This document shows, piece after piece, positions 7,904 to 16,410 of a stretch of 44,772 nt of DNA; positions within the stretch are counted from its first letter, which is position 1; each line of letters starts with the position of its first letter. The position numbers and the translations under genes are program-made. Origin of the DNA: Candidatus Omnitrophota bacterium (lineage in GTDB: Bacteria > Omnitrophota > Gorgyraeia > Zapsychrales > Fredricksoniimonadaceae); NCBI GenBank assembly GCA_903944345.1, contig CAJARJ010000018.1, forward strand, positions 184,581 to 229,352, written 5' to 3'. Below the pieces are notes generated by a model. That model was given only the letters and a program-made list of their open reading frames with translations, did no database searches and was not told where the DNA came from.

Positions 7904-8233
7904 TCACCACTTTTTAAAAACAAAGAAGACTGCAAGAATAATGCAGGCAAAAGCGGCTATATAATTCCAGCGTAAAGGCTCTTTAAGATAGAACACCGAA
8001 AAACCGCAAAACACCACCAGTGTAATGACTTCCTGGATGGTTTTAAGTTGCGCGGCATTGAATATTCCATACCCCATGCGATTGGCCGGAACCATCAGAC
8101 AATATTCAAAAAACGCTATCCCCCAGCTGATCAGAATAACCAGCCATAGAGGTTGATCCCGAAATTTAAGATGCCCATACCAGGCAAACGTCATAAAAAT
8201 ATTGGAAAATGCCAGAAGAATAATAGTTTTCAT
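7904..8233 (-). CDS. DUF486-family small membrane protein
   Basis: The 109-residue, four-helix membrane protein MKTIILLAFSNIFMTFAWYG matches DUF486. This family is related to small multidrug-resistance/DMT transporters; its function is not established. Features are the WYGHLKF loop, SWGIAFFEYCLMVPANRMGY and the final FFVFKKW. The ATG at 8233 has AAGG eight bases upstream and overlaps the stop of the flavoprotein gene (ATGA). The gene converges on the PhoH gene with only seven bases between them. Confidence 0.85.
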   Translation of the reverse strand: MKTIILLAFSNIFMTFAWYGHLKFRDQPLWLVILISWGIAFFEYCLMVPANRMGYGIFNAAQLKTIQEVITLVVFCGFSVFYLKEPLRWNYIAAFACIILAVFFVFKKW

Positions 8234-9453
8234 GAACGACACCTTCTGGTTATCGCCCGCGCCGCCGCGATGCCCGAAGCCCAGGCCCAGTGCAAATTAA
8301 AACCGCCAATTCTTCCATTCACATCCAGAACTTCTCCCGCAAAAAACAGTCCCTCCTGAAAACGCGATTCCAAATCCGCGCCTTTGACCTCTTTGAGATC
8401 CACGCCTCCACTGGTGATCTCGGCCTTCGCGTACCCGGCAACATCTCGGACAGGAAGCGGCAAAGCACGCAAGGCGGTTCCAAGCGACCGCTTCTCCTCC
8501 CTGGTCAGGCGGCCGGAGAGTGCGGGCAAACGCCCGTCGACTTTCGCCAAAGCCAGCAAAACAACCGCCAGGCGCTCAGGCAGGGTTCGGGTGATCACAT
8601 TCTTTAACGAGGGCTGAGGTGCGTGGCCCAGTAAAAAATCGATTCCTTCATCTTTCTGCGACGAAAAAAAATCAGCCCTGAGCTCGCCTCCCTCCTGCCG
8701 GCAGTCCAACCAGGCGGAGGCAATCTCCAGAACAGACGGCCCGCTGAACCCGTTATGCGTAAAAAGAAACGGACCTTCACTCACAGCAAGCTTGCGTCCT
8801 TGCGCCCATAACGACAACCGCAGGGGCACCACAATCCCGGCAAGTGAAGAAAAGACTTCATCCCCGGCTATGAACGGTGTCAGCGCCGGACGGGGATCAA
8901 CCAGCTTGTGCCCGAAATTCCTGGCAAAAATATAACCCGAACCGTCACATCCGGTCGCCGGATAGGAAAGTCCTCCGGTGGCTACCAGCAAGGTCCGGGC
9001 GGTAAAAACCTCTTGCATTCCAAAAACATGAAAGACACCGTTCTGAACTTCCAAAGAACGCACACGGTTGTTGCACAATAGCTGAACGCCGCCCTGCTGG
9101 CAATAACGCAGCAAAGCGTCCAGAACCGTACGCGCCTTATTATCAGCGGAGAAATAACAGCCGTCCTCAGCACATTCCAGCGGAGCACCGTTGGCGGCAA
9201 AAAACCTGAGTGTGTCGGTTGTCGAAAAATGCCGCAGGACATGCTTGAGCGTATGCCGGCAAGAAGAATAGTAATCTTTCTCCGTCACCCGGACGTTGGT
9301 GGCGTTACAACGTCCTCCGCCACAAAGCAACAATTTTGCTCCCGGCTGACGATTGCCTTCAAGAACAAGCACACTCAACCCCTGATGCACCACTTCACCG
9401 GCGGCCATCAAGCCAGCCGCACCAGCGCCAACAACAATACAATCGTAAAGCAC
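8230..9453 (-). CDS. HI0933/BaiN-family FAD-dependent oxidoreductase
   Basis: The 407-residue flavoprotein has the N-terminal dinucleotide-binding motif VVGAGAAGLMAAGE. The family signature GAKLLLCGGGRCNATN follows, then LLVATGGLSYPATGCDGSGY and the C-terminal FAD contact FAGEVLDVNGRIGGFNLHWA. Members are annotated as HI0933-like or aminoacetone oxidase-family proteins, and one clade includes BaiN, implicated in bile-acid reduction. The substrate cannot be deduced. The start is GTG at 9453, preceded by a run of six G. It forms a pair with the downstream DUF486 gene. Confidence 0.9.
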   Translation of the reverse strand: MLYDCIVVGAGAAGLMAAGEVVHQGLSVLVLEGNRQPGAKLLLCGGGRCNATNVRVTEKDYYSSCRHTLKHVLRHFSTTDTLRFFAANGAPLECAEDGCYFSADNKARTVLDALLRYCQQGGVQLLCNNRVRSLEVQNGVFHVFGMQEVFTARTLLVATGGLSYPATGCDGSGYIFARNFGHKLVDPRPALTPFIAGDEVFSSLAGIVVPLRLSLWAQGRKLAVSEGPFLFTHNGFSGPSVLEIASAWLDCRQEGGELRADFFSSQKDEGIDFLLGHAPQPSLKNVITRTLPERLAVVLLALAKVDGRLPALSGRLTREEKRSLGTALRALPLPVRDVAGYAKAEITSGGVDLKEVKGADLESRFQEGLFFAGEVLDVNGRIGGFNLHWAWASGIAAARAITRRCRS

Positions 9454-9544
9454 TTTGCCCCCCTACAATAGAAACGATCAGCCGCCCGGGACTCTCCGAA
9501 CGGCTGACCGAAAAAACCTCATCTACCAATCTCTTTAAGAGCGT

Positions 9545-11209
9545 TTAACGCCCCGCCATGATCGCCGCCACATCCTCGGCCACCTGACCGGTCGGCTTGA
9601 TGTCAAAATTCTCAACCAGAACCTTGGCCACATTTGGCGACAAAAATGCCGGCAATGTCGGTCCCAGACGGATATGCTTGACACCAATCGACAAAAGAGC
9701 GAGCAGAACTGCTACAGCCTTTTGTTCATACCAGGCAATGTCATAAGATACCGGAAGCTGATTGATATCCTCAAGACCAAAAACCTCCTTGAGTCTGAGT
9801 GCAATGACTGCCAATGAAAATGAATCATTACACTGACCGGCATCAAGCACGCGGGGGATACCCCCGATATCGCCTAATGGCAGTTTATTATAACGGTATT
9901 TCGCACAACCTGCAGTTAAAATCACCGCATCCTTCGGCAGAGCATTGGCCACATCGGTAAAATACTGACGCTCCTTCATTCTTCCGTCGCATCCGGCCAT
10001 AACCACAAACCGCTTTATGGCCCCGGACTTGACGGCAGCCACCACCTTGTCAGCCAAAGCCAGAACCTGATCATGGGCAAAGCCACCCACTAAAGTTCCG
10101 GTCTCGATCTGCCTTGGCGCCGCGCAAGTCTTGGCCAGAGCAATGATCTTCGAAAAATCCTTTCTTCCGCCCGCCGGACGGTCAGCAATATGCGCCGCCC
10201 CCGGATAACCGGCCGCCCCCGTCGTAAACATCCGCCCAAGATAACTTCCTTTGACCGGAATAATGCAATTGGTCGTCATCAGGATCGGGCCATTAAAGCT
10301 TTCGAAATCCTCGTTCTGATGCCACCAGGATCCGCCATAATTTCCGGCCAGATTGTCATACTGCTGGAATTTGGGATAGTAATGTGCCGGCAGCATTTCA
10401 CTGTGCGTATAAACATCAACTCCTGTGCCACGAGTCTGTTCCATGAGATCTTCCATATCACGCAGATCATGTCCGGAAATAATAATGCCAGGATTAGTGC
10501 GAACCCCCAGCTGAACAGTTGTGATTTTCGGTTTACCATACGCGGTTGTATTTGCCTTGTCCAGCAGGGCCATGGTCTTGACCGCTGTCTCTCCTACCTT
10601 TAGCGTCATGCTAACCAGGGCACTTACAGGTAAATCCTTGATCGTGGCCGTCAAGGCTTCGACAATAGCACGATCAATCGAAAGGTCTTCATAGCCCAGC
10701 TCTGCCGCATGCTGCGCATAGGCAGCAACACCCTTAAGCCCGTAAGTAATTAATTCCCGCAAAGAACGGATATCCGCGTCTTCCGTCGAAAGAACACCAA
10801 CCACCGCCGCTTTGGACATAATGTCTGCTTCAGTCTTCGGCGTCCAGAGCACGCAATCCGGCAGCTCTGAACCGCACCCGGACGCACAAGCACATGCGCC
10901 GGAGGCACCTTTCGCGCGCCATGCGTCACGAATCGTGAGCCCCTCGCGAATACGGTCCAAAATGGCCTTATCATCAAAGTTCGCATTCGTGATCGTAGTA
11001 AAAATAGCCGTTGATACAAACCGGGCCGTTGCCTGGTCGAGTTTCTGTCCGGCCGCTTCCGCCCGCTCAACGCAACAGGCGATCCCTTTAACAACATAGA
11101 TCAAAAGATCCTGCAATTGCGCAGTATTATCCGGTTTACCACAAACCCCGCGAATTTTACAGCCGATGCCACTGGCCGCTTCCTGACACTGATAACAAAA
11201 CATGCTCAT
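9545..11209 (-). CDS. hcp: Hybrid cluster protein (hydroxylamine reductase)
   Basis: Hcp proteins carry an iron-sulfur cubane and a hybrid Fe-S-O cluster. They reduce hydroxylamine and nitric oxide and act in nitrosative-stress defence. The 554-residue protein starts [20 protein letters not shown] with C5, C8, C17 and C23 (CX2CX8CX5C spacing). Hybrid-cluster ligands appear in the later conserved stretches [53 protein letters not shown] and [11 protein letters not shown]. An AAGGAGGGG SD precedes the ATG at 11209. It follows the ferredoxin gene by 18 bases and is presumably under the Rrf2 regulator upstream. Confidence 0.96.
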   Translation of the reverse strand: MSMFCYQCQEAASGIGCKIRGVCGKPDNTAQLQDLLIYVVKGIACCVERAEAAGQKLDQATARFVSTAIFTTITNANFDDKAILDRIREGLTIRDAWRAKGASGACACASGCGSELPDCVLWTPKTEADIMSKAAVVGVLSTEDADIRSLRELITYGLKGVAAYAQHAAELGYEDLSIDRAIVEALTATIKDLPVSALVSMTLKVGETAVKTMALLDKANTTAYGKPKITTVQLGVRTNPGIIISGHDLRDMEDLMEQTRGTGVDVYTHSEMLPAHYYPKFQQYDNLAGNYGGSWWHQNEDFESFNGPILMTTNCIIPVKGSYLGRMFTTGAAGYPGAAHIADRPAGGRKDFSKIIALAKTCAAPRQIETGTLVGGFAHDQVLALADKVVAAVKSGAIKRFVVMAGCDGRMKERQYFTDVANALPKDAVILTAGCAKYRYNKLPLGDIGGIPRVLDAGQCNDSFSLAVIALRLKEVFGLEDINQLPVSYDIAWYEQKAVAVLLALLSIGVKHIRLGPTLPAFLSPNVAKVLVENFDIKPTGQVAEDVAAIMAGR

Positions 11210-11227
11210 GATCCCCTCCTTTGGGTT

Positions 11228-12028
11228 CTAGATGATCTCACCACGCAGCGAGATCGTGTATTCCTTGATAATAATATTCTTGCCCGAACGCTTCAACGCC
11301 TCCTCCACGATACGTCCGGTTCCTCCGCAACAGGGAACCTCCATCCGGCAGAGGGTAATCGAACGAATATTGTTCAACTGAAATATAGCGGAAAGTTTGT
11401 CGATATACTCCTCAAGCCCCTCATCAAGCTTGGGACAAAAGACCACCAAAACCTTGCCCTTGAGAAAGCGCCGGTGAAAATCACCGTAAGCAAAAGCCAC
11501 ACAATCTGCTGCCACTACAAGCTCGGCATCCTTGAAATATGGAGCGTGCGGATTAAGTAATTTGAGCTGGACTGGCCACTGCTGAAGCTGCGAGGCAACC
11601 GGAGCGCCAGGCTGGTCTGCTACAGAAACCGGGGCTCTTTGTATGGTCTGGGCCATAGTCCCAGGACAGCCACAGGCCATAGGCTTCTGCGCTTCTTTCT
11701 TATGCAGAAACTCCTGAGCCTGCTTTAGATAGACTTCCTGCCCGTGATCGGCCAGATGCTTAAGATGCGCCTTCAGCGCCTCGGGCCCTTCTTTCATAAT
11801 ATTCTCCAGAGCCTCAACCTCATTGTATTCCCCGGCTTCACGCTCTTCGACTGTAATAGCTCCTCTGGGACATTCCCCCAAACAGGCGCCAAGTCCATCA
11901 CAAAGGGAATCCCCAACAAGGCGGGCCTTACCATCTATAATTTTGATCGCTCCCTCATGACAGGCAGGCACACATAAACCGCAGCCGTCGCACTTTGTTT
12001 CGTCAATCCGTATAATGCTGCGTTTCAT
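11228..12028 (-). CDS. 4Fe-4S ferredoxin-type protein associated with hcp
   Basis: The 266-residue protein has an N-terminal ferredoxin domain with a complete CDGCGLCVPAC cluster motif. A second motif, CDGLGACLGECP, has Leu in place of the second Cys. A Cys-rich linker (MACGCPG) is followed by a C-terminal domain with AADCVAFAYGDFH and LCRMEVPCCGGTGRIV. It is probably the electron donor or maturation partner of Hcp. The gene lies between the Rrf2 regulator (ATGA overlap) and hcp, which supports a functional trio. The SD is AAGGAGAA before the ATG at 12028. Confidence 0.85.
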   Translation of the reverse strand: MKRSIIRIDETKCDGCGLCVPACHEGAIKIIDGKARLVGDSLCDGLGACLGECPRGAITVEEREAGEYNEVEALENIMKEGPEALKAHLKHLADHGQEVYLKQAQEFLHKKEAQKPMACGCPGTMAQTIQRAPVSVADQPGAPVASQLQQWPVQLKLLNPHAPYFKDAELVVAADCVAFAYGDFHRRFLKGKVLVVFCPKLDEGLEEYIDKLSAIFQLNNIRSITLCRMEVPCCGGTGRIVEEALKRSGKNIIIKEYTISLRGEII

Positions 12029-12447
12029 CTTTTTTCTCCTTGCTGCAGCCCCTTCATCAGCGAGGCAACAGTCGCATTCTGCAAACGTTCCCGGGCAAAA
12101 ACCTCTATTTCCTTAATCTCCCGACGTAGCGGGCAAGTCTGCGCGCAAACACACAACTTTTTACGAAACAGACAATCTCCCATACTAACCGGCCCCTGAA
12201 AGAGCACAAAAAGATCATTCAAACGAATGGACTCTGGTTTTACGTTTAAAACGAACCCGCCGCCCTGCCCTTTAACCGACTCAAGATAGCCTGCTTTCTG
12301 CAGGTTCTGCAGCACTCCACGCATAAATGGACGCGGAAGCCCGAGATCCCGGTGCAACTCTGCAGTCGACACCCGTTCCGGCACTTTGCCTGCCATATAA
12401 ATCAAGGCTCTTACTGCGTAATCTGTTTTTCGAGCAAGGAAATTCAT
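12025..12447 (-). CDS. Rrf2-family iron-sulfur transcription regulator
   Basis: The 140-residue protein opens MNFLARKTDYAVRALIYMAG, the standard Rrf2 N-terminus, with a winged helix and recognition segment at about residues 25-65. Four cysteines (C92, C99, C101, C105) are placed to hold an Fe-S cluster that could sense redox state or nitric oxide. Rrf2 proteins such as NsrR and IscR repress by binding palindromes when the cluster is intact. The gene heads the hcp operon, and a perfect 9-base inverted repeat lies over its own promoter, so autoregulation is likely. There is no recognisable SD, and the predicted transcript start is only about four bases before the ATG. Confidence 0.9.
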   Translation of the reverse strand: MNFLARKTDYAVRALIYMAGKVPERVSTAELHRDLGLPRPFMRGVLQNLQKAGYLESVKGQGGGFVLNVKPESIRLNDLFVLFQGPVSMGDCLFRKKLCVCAQTCPLRREIKEIEVFARERLQNATVASLMKGLQQGEKR

Positions 12448-12456
12448 ATCTGTTCA

Positions 12457-12485
12457 AATGATACCACGTAGGTATCATTAGTCAA
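12457..12485 (-). promoter_or_regulatory. Promoter and palindromic Rrf2 operator of the hcp operon
   Basis: On the minus strand TTGACT (12480-12485) and TATCAT (12458-12463) are 16 bases apart. The perfect inverted repeat AATGATACC-ACGTA-GGTATCATT (12457-12465 and 12471-12479) covers the spacer and the -10. A repressor bound there would block RNA polymerase. That the Rrf2 protein binds it is inferred from position. Confidence 0.75.
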
Positions 12486-12495
12486 GAAAAAAATA

Positions 12496-13116
12496 TCAGC
12501 GGTTAATAGCCGCTAACGCCGACTCCATTTCCTTACGCAACAGCTCGTTAAAAGGGCCACCTTCTCTGTCCATTAACTCGACCAAAACCGGAACAGCCTC
12601 CCGAGCCTGCGGGCCAAACATCTCCAGGGCGGAAACAACCGCCGCATAAGAAGTCCCCTCGCGAGAGGAAATAGCCGACACACCGGATGAATCCAGAACC
12701 CGCGTCTTGTCTTCCGACAACAAAACCGCCACCAACGGCGCGACCGCCGACACATCTTCTATTTCCCCGAGAGCAAGAGCCACGTGCGAACGCAAAGCAA
12801 TAAGCCCATCACCGGTATCGATATTGCGATATTTTTGCAGGGCTTTTATCAATTCCGGGACAGCCGCCTGCGCCGACACGCCCATCCGGCCAAGCTCCCG
12901 GGCGGCATCGGCGATACACCAATATTTATCGTGGCGGCGAGAAAAAGAAGCGAGAAAACTTCTTCTCTCAGAAACGCCCCCCTGGAACTGAGCCACACAA
13001 GCCCCTGCGTTCAATTGAACAACCAGCTCGGGAACAGAAAAAGAAGTCTCCACAGACCAGGCGGAAGGATAAAAAGGCAAAAGAAGGAACAAGAGCAGCA
13101 GGCCCCCGGCTCTCAT
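12496..13116 (-). CDS. Exported HEAT-repeat protein
   Basis: The 206-residue protein has a clear signal peptide (MRAGGLLLLFLLLPFYPSAW, probable cleavage after SAWS). The mature part is made of HEAT-like helical pairs: AARELGRMGVSAQAAVPELI, SHVALALGEIEDVSAVAPLV and ALEMFGPQAREAVPVLVELM. Such repeats usually bind other proteins; no catalytic motif is seen. It overlaps the hisI stop by four bases (ATGA) and is the last gene of the DHS-like, hisI, HEAT unit. Its role is unknown. Confidence 0.75.
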   Translation of the reverse strand: MRAGGLLLLFLLLPFYPSAWSVETSFSVPELVVQLNAGACVAQFQGGVSERRSFLASFSRRHDKYWCIADAARELGRMGVSAQAAVPELIKALQKYRNIDTGDGLIALRSHVALALGEIEDVSAVAPLVAVLLSEDKTRVLDSSGVSAISSREGTSYAAVVSALEMFGPQAREAVPVLVELMDREGGPFNELLRKEMESALAAINR

Positions 13117-13553
13117 GCCTGAACAAACTCAAGAACGCCGTTCTTGACACGACGATAGTAACAGCCAAAGCGCGTTTGCCCGGCGGCATCTTTCACGTGA
13201 CAGGAGCCCTTGCCCTTCATCGAAACAAGATAAAGCAAGGAGTTCTGCTCACAATTGATACGAACCTCCTTAATAGAAAGCTCGTCTCCGGAAGTCTTGC
13301 CCTTGATCCACAATTCATTACGGGAAGTACTCCAGAAAGTGGCCAGGCCTGACTGCAAAGTGTGCGCCAAAGCTGCCTCATTGGCATAAGCCAAAATAAG
13401 AACTTCTTTCGTATGAGCATCCTGAACCACAACCGGAACCACCGGATCAGGACACTGGGCCACCTTGCGCAGTTTCTCAAAATCTAAAGCTATGTCCGTA
13501 CCATTCTCAAGCTGCTCAAGAGTTAACGGTGTCTTATAATTCTTGCGATTCAT
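13113..13553 (-). CDS. hisI: Phosphoribosyl-AMP cyclohydrolase
   Basis: HisI opens the purine ring of phosphoribosyl-AMP in histidine synthesis and needs zinc. The 146-residue protein has the family core VLILAYANEAALAHTLQSGL, ATFWSTSRNELWIKGKTSGD and the late metal ligands INCEQNSLLYLV and GSCHV, followed by CYYR. It lacks a HisE domain. It is isolated from other his genes in this window and lies 12 bases after the deoxyhypusine-synthase homologue. SD: AGGAG 6 bases before the ATG at 13553. Confidence 0.93.
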   Translation of the reverse strand: MNRKNYKTPLTLEQLENGTDIALDFEKLRKVAQCPDPVVPVVVQDAHTKEVLILAYANEAALAHTLQSGLATFWSTSRNELWIKGKTSGDELSIKEVRINCEQNSLLYLVSMKGKGSCHVKDAAGQTRFGCYYRRVKNGVLEFVQA

Positions 13554-13565
13554 TGCGCTCTCCTG

Positions 13566-14591
13566 TTATGACTTGCCTGCAAAAATTTTGGAAAACGCGC
13601 GTGGCTTACGGCTCTTCCAGTTGGACGTATGATACGCGTAGCTGGCAATCAGAGGGACAACGGTTGTCGCTTCGGCATAAACCATCTGCTCGAACACTGT
13701 GTCCACCTTACCCCAGGAAGCAGCTTCCTTGAGCGTCGAGCTTGAACATGCACCGTCACGCACATCCGCAACCGTAATCTGAACGGCATACTTATGCATG
13801 GGCACCTCAACTCCCAGAACCTCGGCACAAACCACCGTGTCCTGAGCAAAATTCTTGGGAACTCCCCCGCCAATCATAAACAAGCCCGAGGTCGGAGCTT
13901 TCATCTTAATTTGGGTCAGTTCATAAAAATCTTTAACCGAGTCAATCGACACATGCGCCCCGGGCCGCTTGACCTGATGCAACACCAGCCCAAAACCGGC
14001 GGAAGAATCGGTGAACGCCGGACAGAAAATCGGAATATCTTTTTCAAACGCGGTCTGAACCAACGAATCCTTCTTTTTGGATTTGGCAACCAGATACCGC
14101 CCCATTTCCCTGATAAACTCTCTCGAAGAGTACGGCCGCGGCTCCAGGGCGTCAGCAATCTCCTTGATAGTACGGTCACAAACCTGCAGATCGTCCTCAC
14201 TGATAAAAGTGTCATAGATACGGTCAATATAAAGCGACCGCAGAATCTTGTCGTCCACCTGCGGAGTTCCCTTGTAATGCTTGAAGCCAAGGGCCTCAAA
14301 AAAGTCCATATCCACGATGCTGGCGCCTGTAGCCACCACGGCGTCAACCATATTGGATTTAAGCATGTCAACATACACCTGCATGCAGCCGCCCGCGCTG
14401 GTTGATCCGGCCAGGCACAGAATATTGGCACTGCCCTTGTCGTTGATCATGCGCACAAGAATATCCGCTGCCCGCGCCGTGTCACGCGAGGTGAACGACA
14501 TCTCGCGCATCGCATCAATGACCGCGGTCGAATTGATCTTTTTAATATCCACATGCTTGACAACATCCTTAAGAAGGTCTTTCTTTTTCAT
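13566..14591 (-). CDS. Deoxyhypusine synthase-family protein (possible homospermidine or related polyamine synthase)
   Basis: The 341-residue protein shows the NAD- and spermidine-binding features of the deoxyhypusine synthase fold: CLAGSTSAGG near residue 60, VVATGASIVDMDFFEALG, PIFCPAFTDSSAGF, FMIGGGVPKNF and the catalytic lysine in ASWGKVD. Bacteria have no eIF5A to modify. Known bacterial homologues include homospermidine synthases that transfer an aminobutyl group from one polyamine to another. Three genes for making putrescine from arginine lie within 5 kb, which supports a polyamine product. The exact product cannot be read from sequence. A terminator separates it from the arginine decarboxylase gene upstream. 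Confidence 0.85.
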   Translation of the reverse strand: MKKKDLLKDVVKHVDIKKINSTAVIDAMREMSFTSRDTARAADILVRMINDKGSANILCLAGSTSAGGCMQVYVDMLKSNMVDAVVATGASIVDMDFFEALGFKHYKGTPQVDDKILRSLYIDRIYDTFISEDDLQVCDRTIKEIADALEPRPYSSREFIREMGRYLVAKSKKKDSLVQTAFEKDIPIFCPAFTDSSAGFGLVLHQVKRPGAHVSIDSVKDFYELTQIKMKAPTSGLFMIGGGVPKNFAQDTVVCAEVLGVEVPMHKYAVQITVADVRDGACSSSTLKEAASWGKVDTVFEQMVYAEATTVVPLIASYAYHTSNWKSRKPRAFSKIFAGKS

Positions 14592-14627
14592 GCTTCGCCC
14601 CGCTGTTTGTAGTCAGTTGTTTTTATG

Positions 14628-14660
14628 AAAAAATCCGCGGAGAAATCTTCTTCCGCGGAT
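14628..14660 (-). terminator. Rho-independent terminator after the arginine decarboxylase gene
   Basis: A perfect 9-base stem (ATCCGCGGA / TCCGCGGAT, 14633-14641 and 14652-14660) with a 10-base loop is followed on the minus strand by six T (14628-14633). It would stop transcription before the deoxyhypusine-synthase homologue, which must then have its own promoter. Confidence 0.85.
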
Positions 14661-14682
14661 CAAAATTTTCTCTCGGCACAGT

Positions 14683-15312
14683 TTATCGGACGCTGAGAAC
14701 CGGAAGAACATGGCTAGTGAAACAAATTGCCACCAGCGACGTGCCATATTTCTTCTTGGGCACAAAGCTCTTCATGGTCAAGCGCTCATCACGCAACTCA
14801 AACTCGTCCTGGAAACCGTTTGTATACAATGTCTGGAGACTGGCCCGCAACTGGGCAGACGCGTCTTCTTCGGACATAGCTCCGTTATACTCACAAACCA
14901 AGCCGCCGTAACGCTCTTTCGTTTTGCGATTAAACAACCAGCCGTAAATAATACCCGCCGTTGCACGAACGCCTTTCTCAGCATTCGCGCACGCCATGAT
15001 AGTCTCCATGACCGCACCATGAATCATGTCTTTGGGTTTACGAACCTCACGGGCAATCCCCGGCATAATTGAAGAATAAGTCATGACATTATAACGCTCA
15101 ATGCCGGCATCACGTAAGGCCAGGTGAAAAGATCCTGCATGCACCGTAATATCGCATTCCCCGCATCCCTTGGTCACAAAATAATCCTTGGGAATACGCA
15201 TTCCGATGGTGATCGACTGAAGATGCTTCTCGCTCAACAAAACTTCCGCATCACGAATAACATCTTCCGCGTTGACTGCTCCGCCGACCAAAACATTGAC
15301 AGGTTGTTTCAT
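14683..15312 (-). CDS. Pyruvoyl-dependent arginine decarboxylase proenzyme
   Basis: The enzyme converts arginine to agmatine, the first step of the agmatine route to putrescine. The 209-residue protein has the family core IPKDYFVTKGCGECDITVHA, SFHLALRDAGIERYNVMTYS and the self-cleavage site Ser80-Ser81 in TYSSIMPG. That site gives the pyruvoyl group. The family also has GxIYG and EYNG near the active site (GIIYGWLF, CEYNGAMSEEDA). The strong SD AAAGGAG precedes the ATG at 15312. It has its own terminator at 14628-14660 and a long untranslated leader with a possible attenuator. Confidence 0.9.
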   Translation of the reverse strand: MKQPVNVLVGGAVNAEDVIRDAEVLLSEKHLQSITIGMRIPKDYFVTKGCGECDITVHAGSFHLALRDAGIERYNVMTYSSIMPGIAREVRKPKDMIHGAVMETIMACANAEKGVRATAGIIYGWLFNRKTKERYGGLVCEYNGAMSEEDASAQLRASLQTLYTNGFQDEFELRDERLTMKSFVPKKKYGTSLVAICFTSHVLPVLSVR

Positions 15313-15654
15313 TTCTCCTTTTTCCTTCTTCCCAGTTCTGTTAACACGGACTTAACAAACCAGAATAAAAAATACGCGGCGCCAATGGTTAACCTTTAGC
15401 ACCCGCGTATATTTTATACAAACGAATTGAGCGTTTTTGACAATTCATTTCTGATTTCCTTAGCCTCGCGGAGCTGTAAAGAAAGTCAGAAGTCATCTCT
15501 CAGTTAACGAATTTAACATCTATTTACAGCGATTGCAATAAAAATTGCAGGGAATACCCAAGGCTTTGTCGTCGGAGAAAAACTATATCGGCAATTTATT
15601 TCCGCCACGACAATAAATTGCCTGAAAAATGCCCTCTCCACAAAAACACGCGCA
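15313..15654 (-). other. Intergenic region with hairpins, no gene seen
   Basis: No convincing coding frame occurs in these 342 bases. It contains a hairpin with a T-run on the minus strand (15367-15410). It also contains a perfect 11-base inverted repeat GGCAATTTATT / AATAAATTGCC (15590-15600 and 15612-15622) just downstream of the beta-barrel gene, and a weak TTGTCA / TATAAA promoter-like pair 19 bases apart near 15413-15443 (minus). It may hold the leader of the decarboxylase gene or a small RNA; neither is proven. Confidence 0.5.
15367..15410 (-). terminator. Terminator or attenuator hairpin ahead of the arginine decarboxylase gene
   Basis: On the minus strand ATACGCGG (15403-15410) pairs with CCGCGTAT (15372-15379), followed by a T-run (15367-15372). 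It sits only about 55 bases before the decarboxylase start codon, so it either ends transcription from upstream or acts as an attenuator in the decarboxylase leader. Confidence 0.6.
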
Positions 15655-16401
15655 CTAGAAATGCCAGTGCAAAGCTGCCGCCAGAGAAAGGCCGTCCTGC
15701 CAGTCTGCTTCAAGATTAACCCAGGTTTTTTCGGTCAAAGGAACATCGACACCACACACCAACCCTACCCTGCGCCCGCCGTCTGCTTTGTACATTTTAC
15801 GTTCATCGTCTGTATAACGAATGTAATCCGTAAGATTATACCTAATACCCAAATACGGACTTAACAACGAAAAATGCCTAGACACCAATAAAGAACCCTG
15901 CCAGTCCTCAAGAATACCGTGTTGCTTGACCCCGTCGAAGTCAAGCGCGGCCGGGTGAATGCTGAAATGCTGAAACCCCGCAATCACACGTATTGGGTTC
16001 GACTCATACAAGCGCAAACGAAAGCCATACCCGCCTCCCCATACGGAATCCTTATAGACCGTCTCTGCACCGGAAGAGTTCTTATGACGAAAAGTTCCGT
16101 AAAGATTCCACTTGAGATCCAGCGCCAGCCATTTTGTCAGTCCGTATGACATGGCCAGATAGCTCTGCTGACTACTCAACACCCCAAGGTTATTATCCAG
16201 AGAGCTGCCGGCGATATAGTAATGCTGCACCCCCCAAAACACCTGGTGGGCCGCCGGAAGCCTGGTTCCATACGCCGGAGAGGCCAATGCCGGAGCAGTT
16301 GATGCCGTCGCCATCAAAAAGGCAAATAAAAAGATCCCTGCGCCCGGACAATGCATCACGGCAAAACGAATTATTTTCCTGACGGTTGAAGTCAACACCA
16401 C
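15655..16401 (-). CDS. Predicted outer-membrane beta-barrel protein
   Basis: I cannot assign a family. The 248-residue protein has a long signal peptide (hydrophobic FLFAFLMATASTAPALA, cleavage near ALA-SPA). The mature part of about 200 residues shows alternating polar/aromatic strands such as YLAMSYGLTKWLALDLKWNL, GGGYGFRLRLYE and SPYLGIRYNLTDYIRYT. It ends WHF, and a C-terminal aromatic is typical of proteins assembled by BamA. The size suits an 8- to 10-stranded barrel. The start is a GTG at 16401 with GAGG about 10 bases upstream. It lies 9 bases after the EF-hand protein gene, so the two form an envelope-protein pair. Confidence 0.75.
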   Translation of the reverse strand: MVLTSTVRKIIRFAVMHCPGAGIFLFAFLMATASTAPALASPAYGTRLPAAHQVFWGVQHYYIAGSSLDNNLGVLSSQQSYLAMSYGLTKWLALDLKWNLYGTFRHKNSSGAETVYKDSVWGGGYGFRLRLYESNPIRVIAGFQHFSIHPAALDFDGVKQHGILEDWQGSLLVSRHFSLLSPYLGIRYNLTDYIRYTDDERKMYKADGGRRVGLVCGVDVPLTEKTWVNLEADWQDGLSLAAALHWHF

Positions 16402-16410
16402 CCTGAATCC

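Noticed and set aside
9478-9507. Hairpin TCAGCCG / CGGCTGA between hcp and the flavoprotein gene
   Set aside because: Only seven pairs with a 16-base loop, and the A/T-run lies on the wrong side for a minus-strand terminator.
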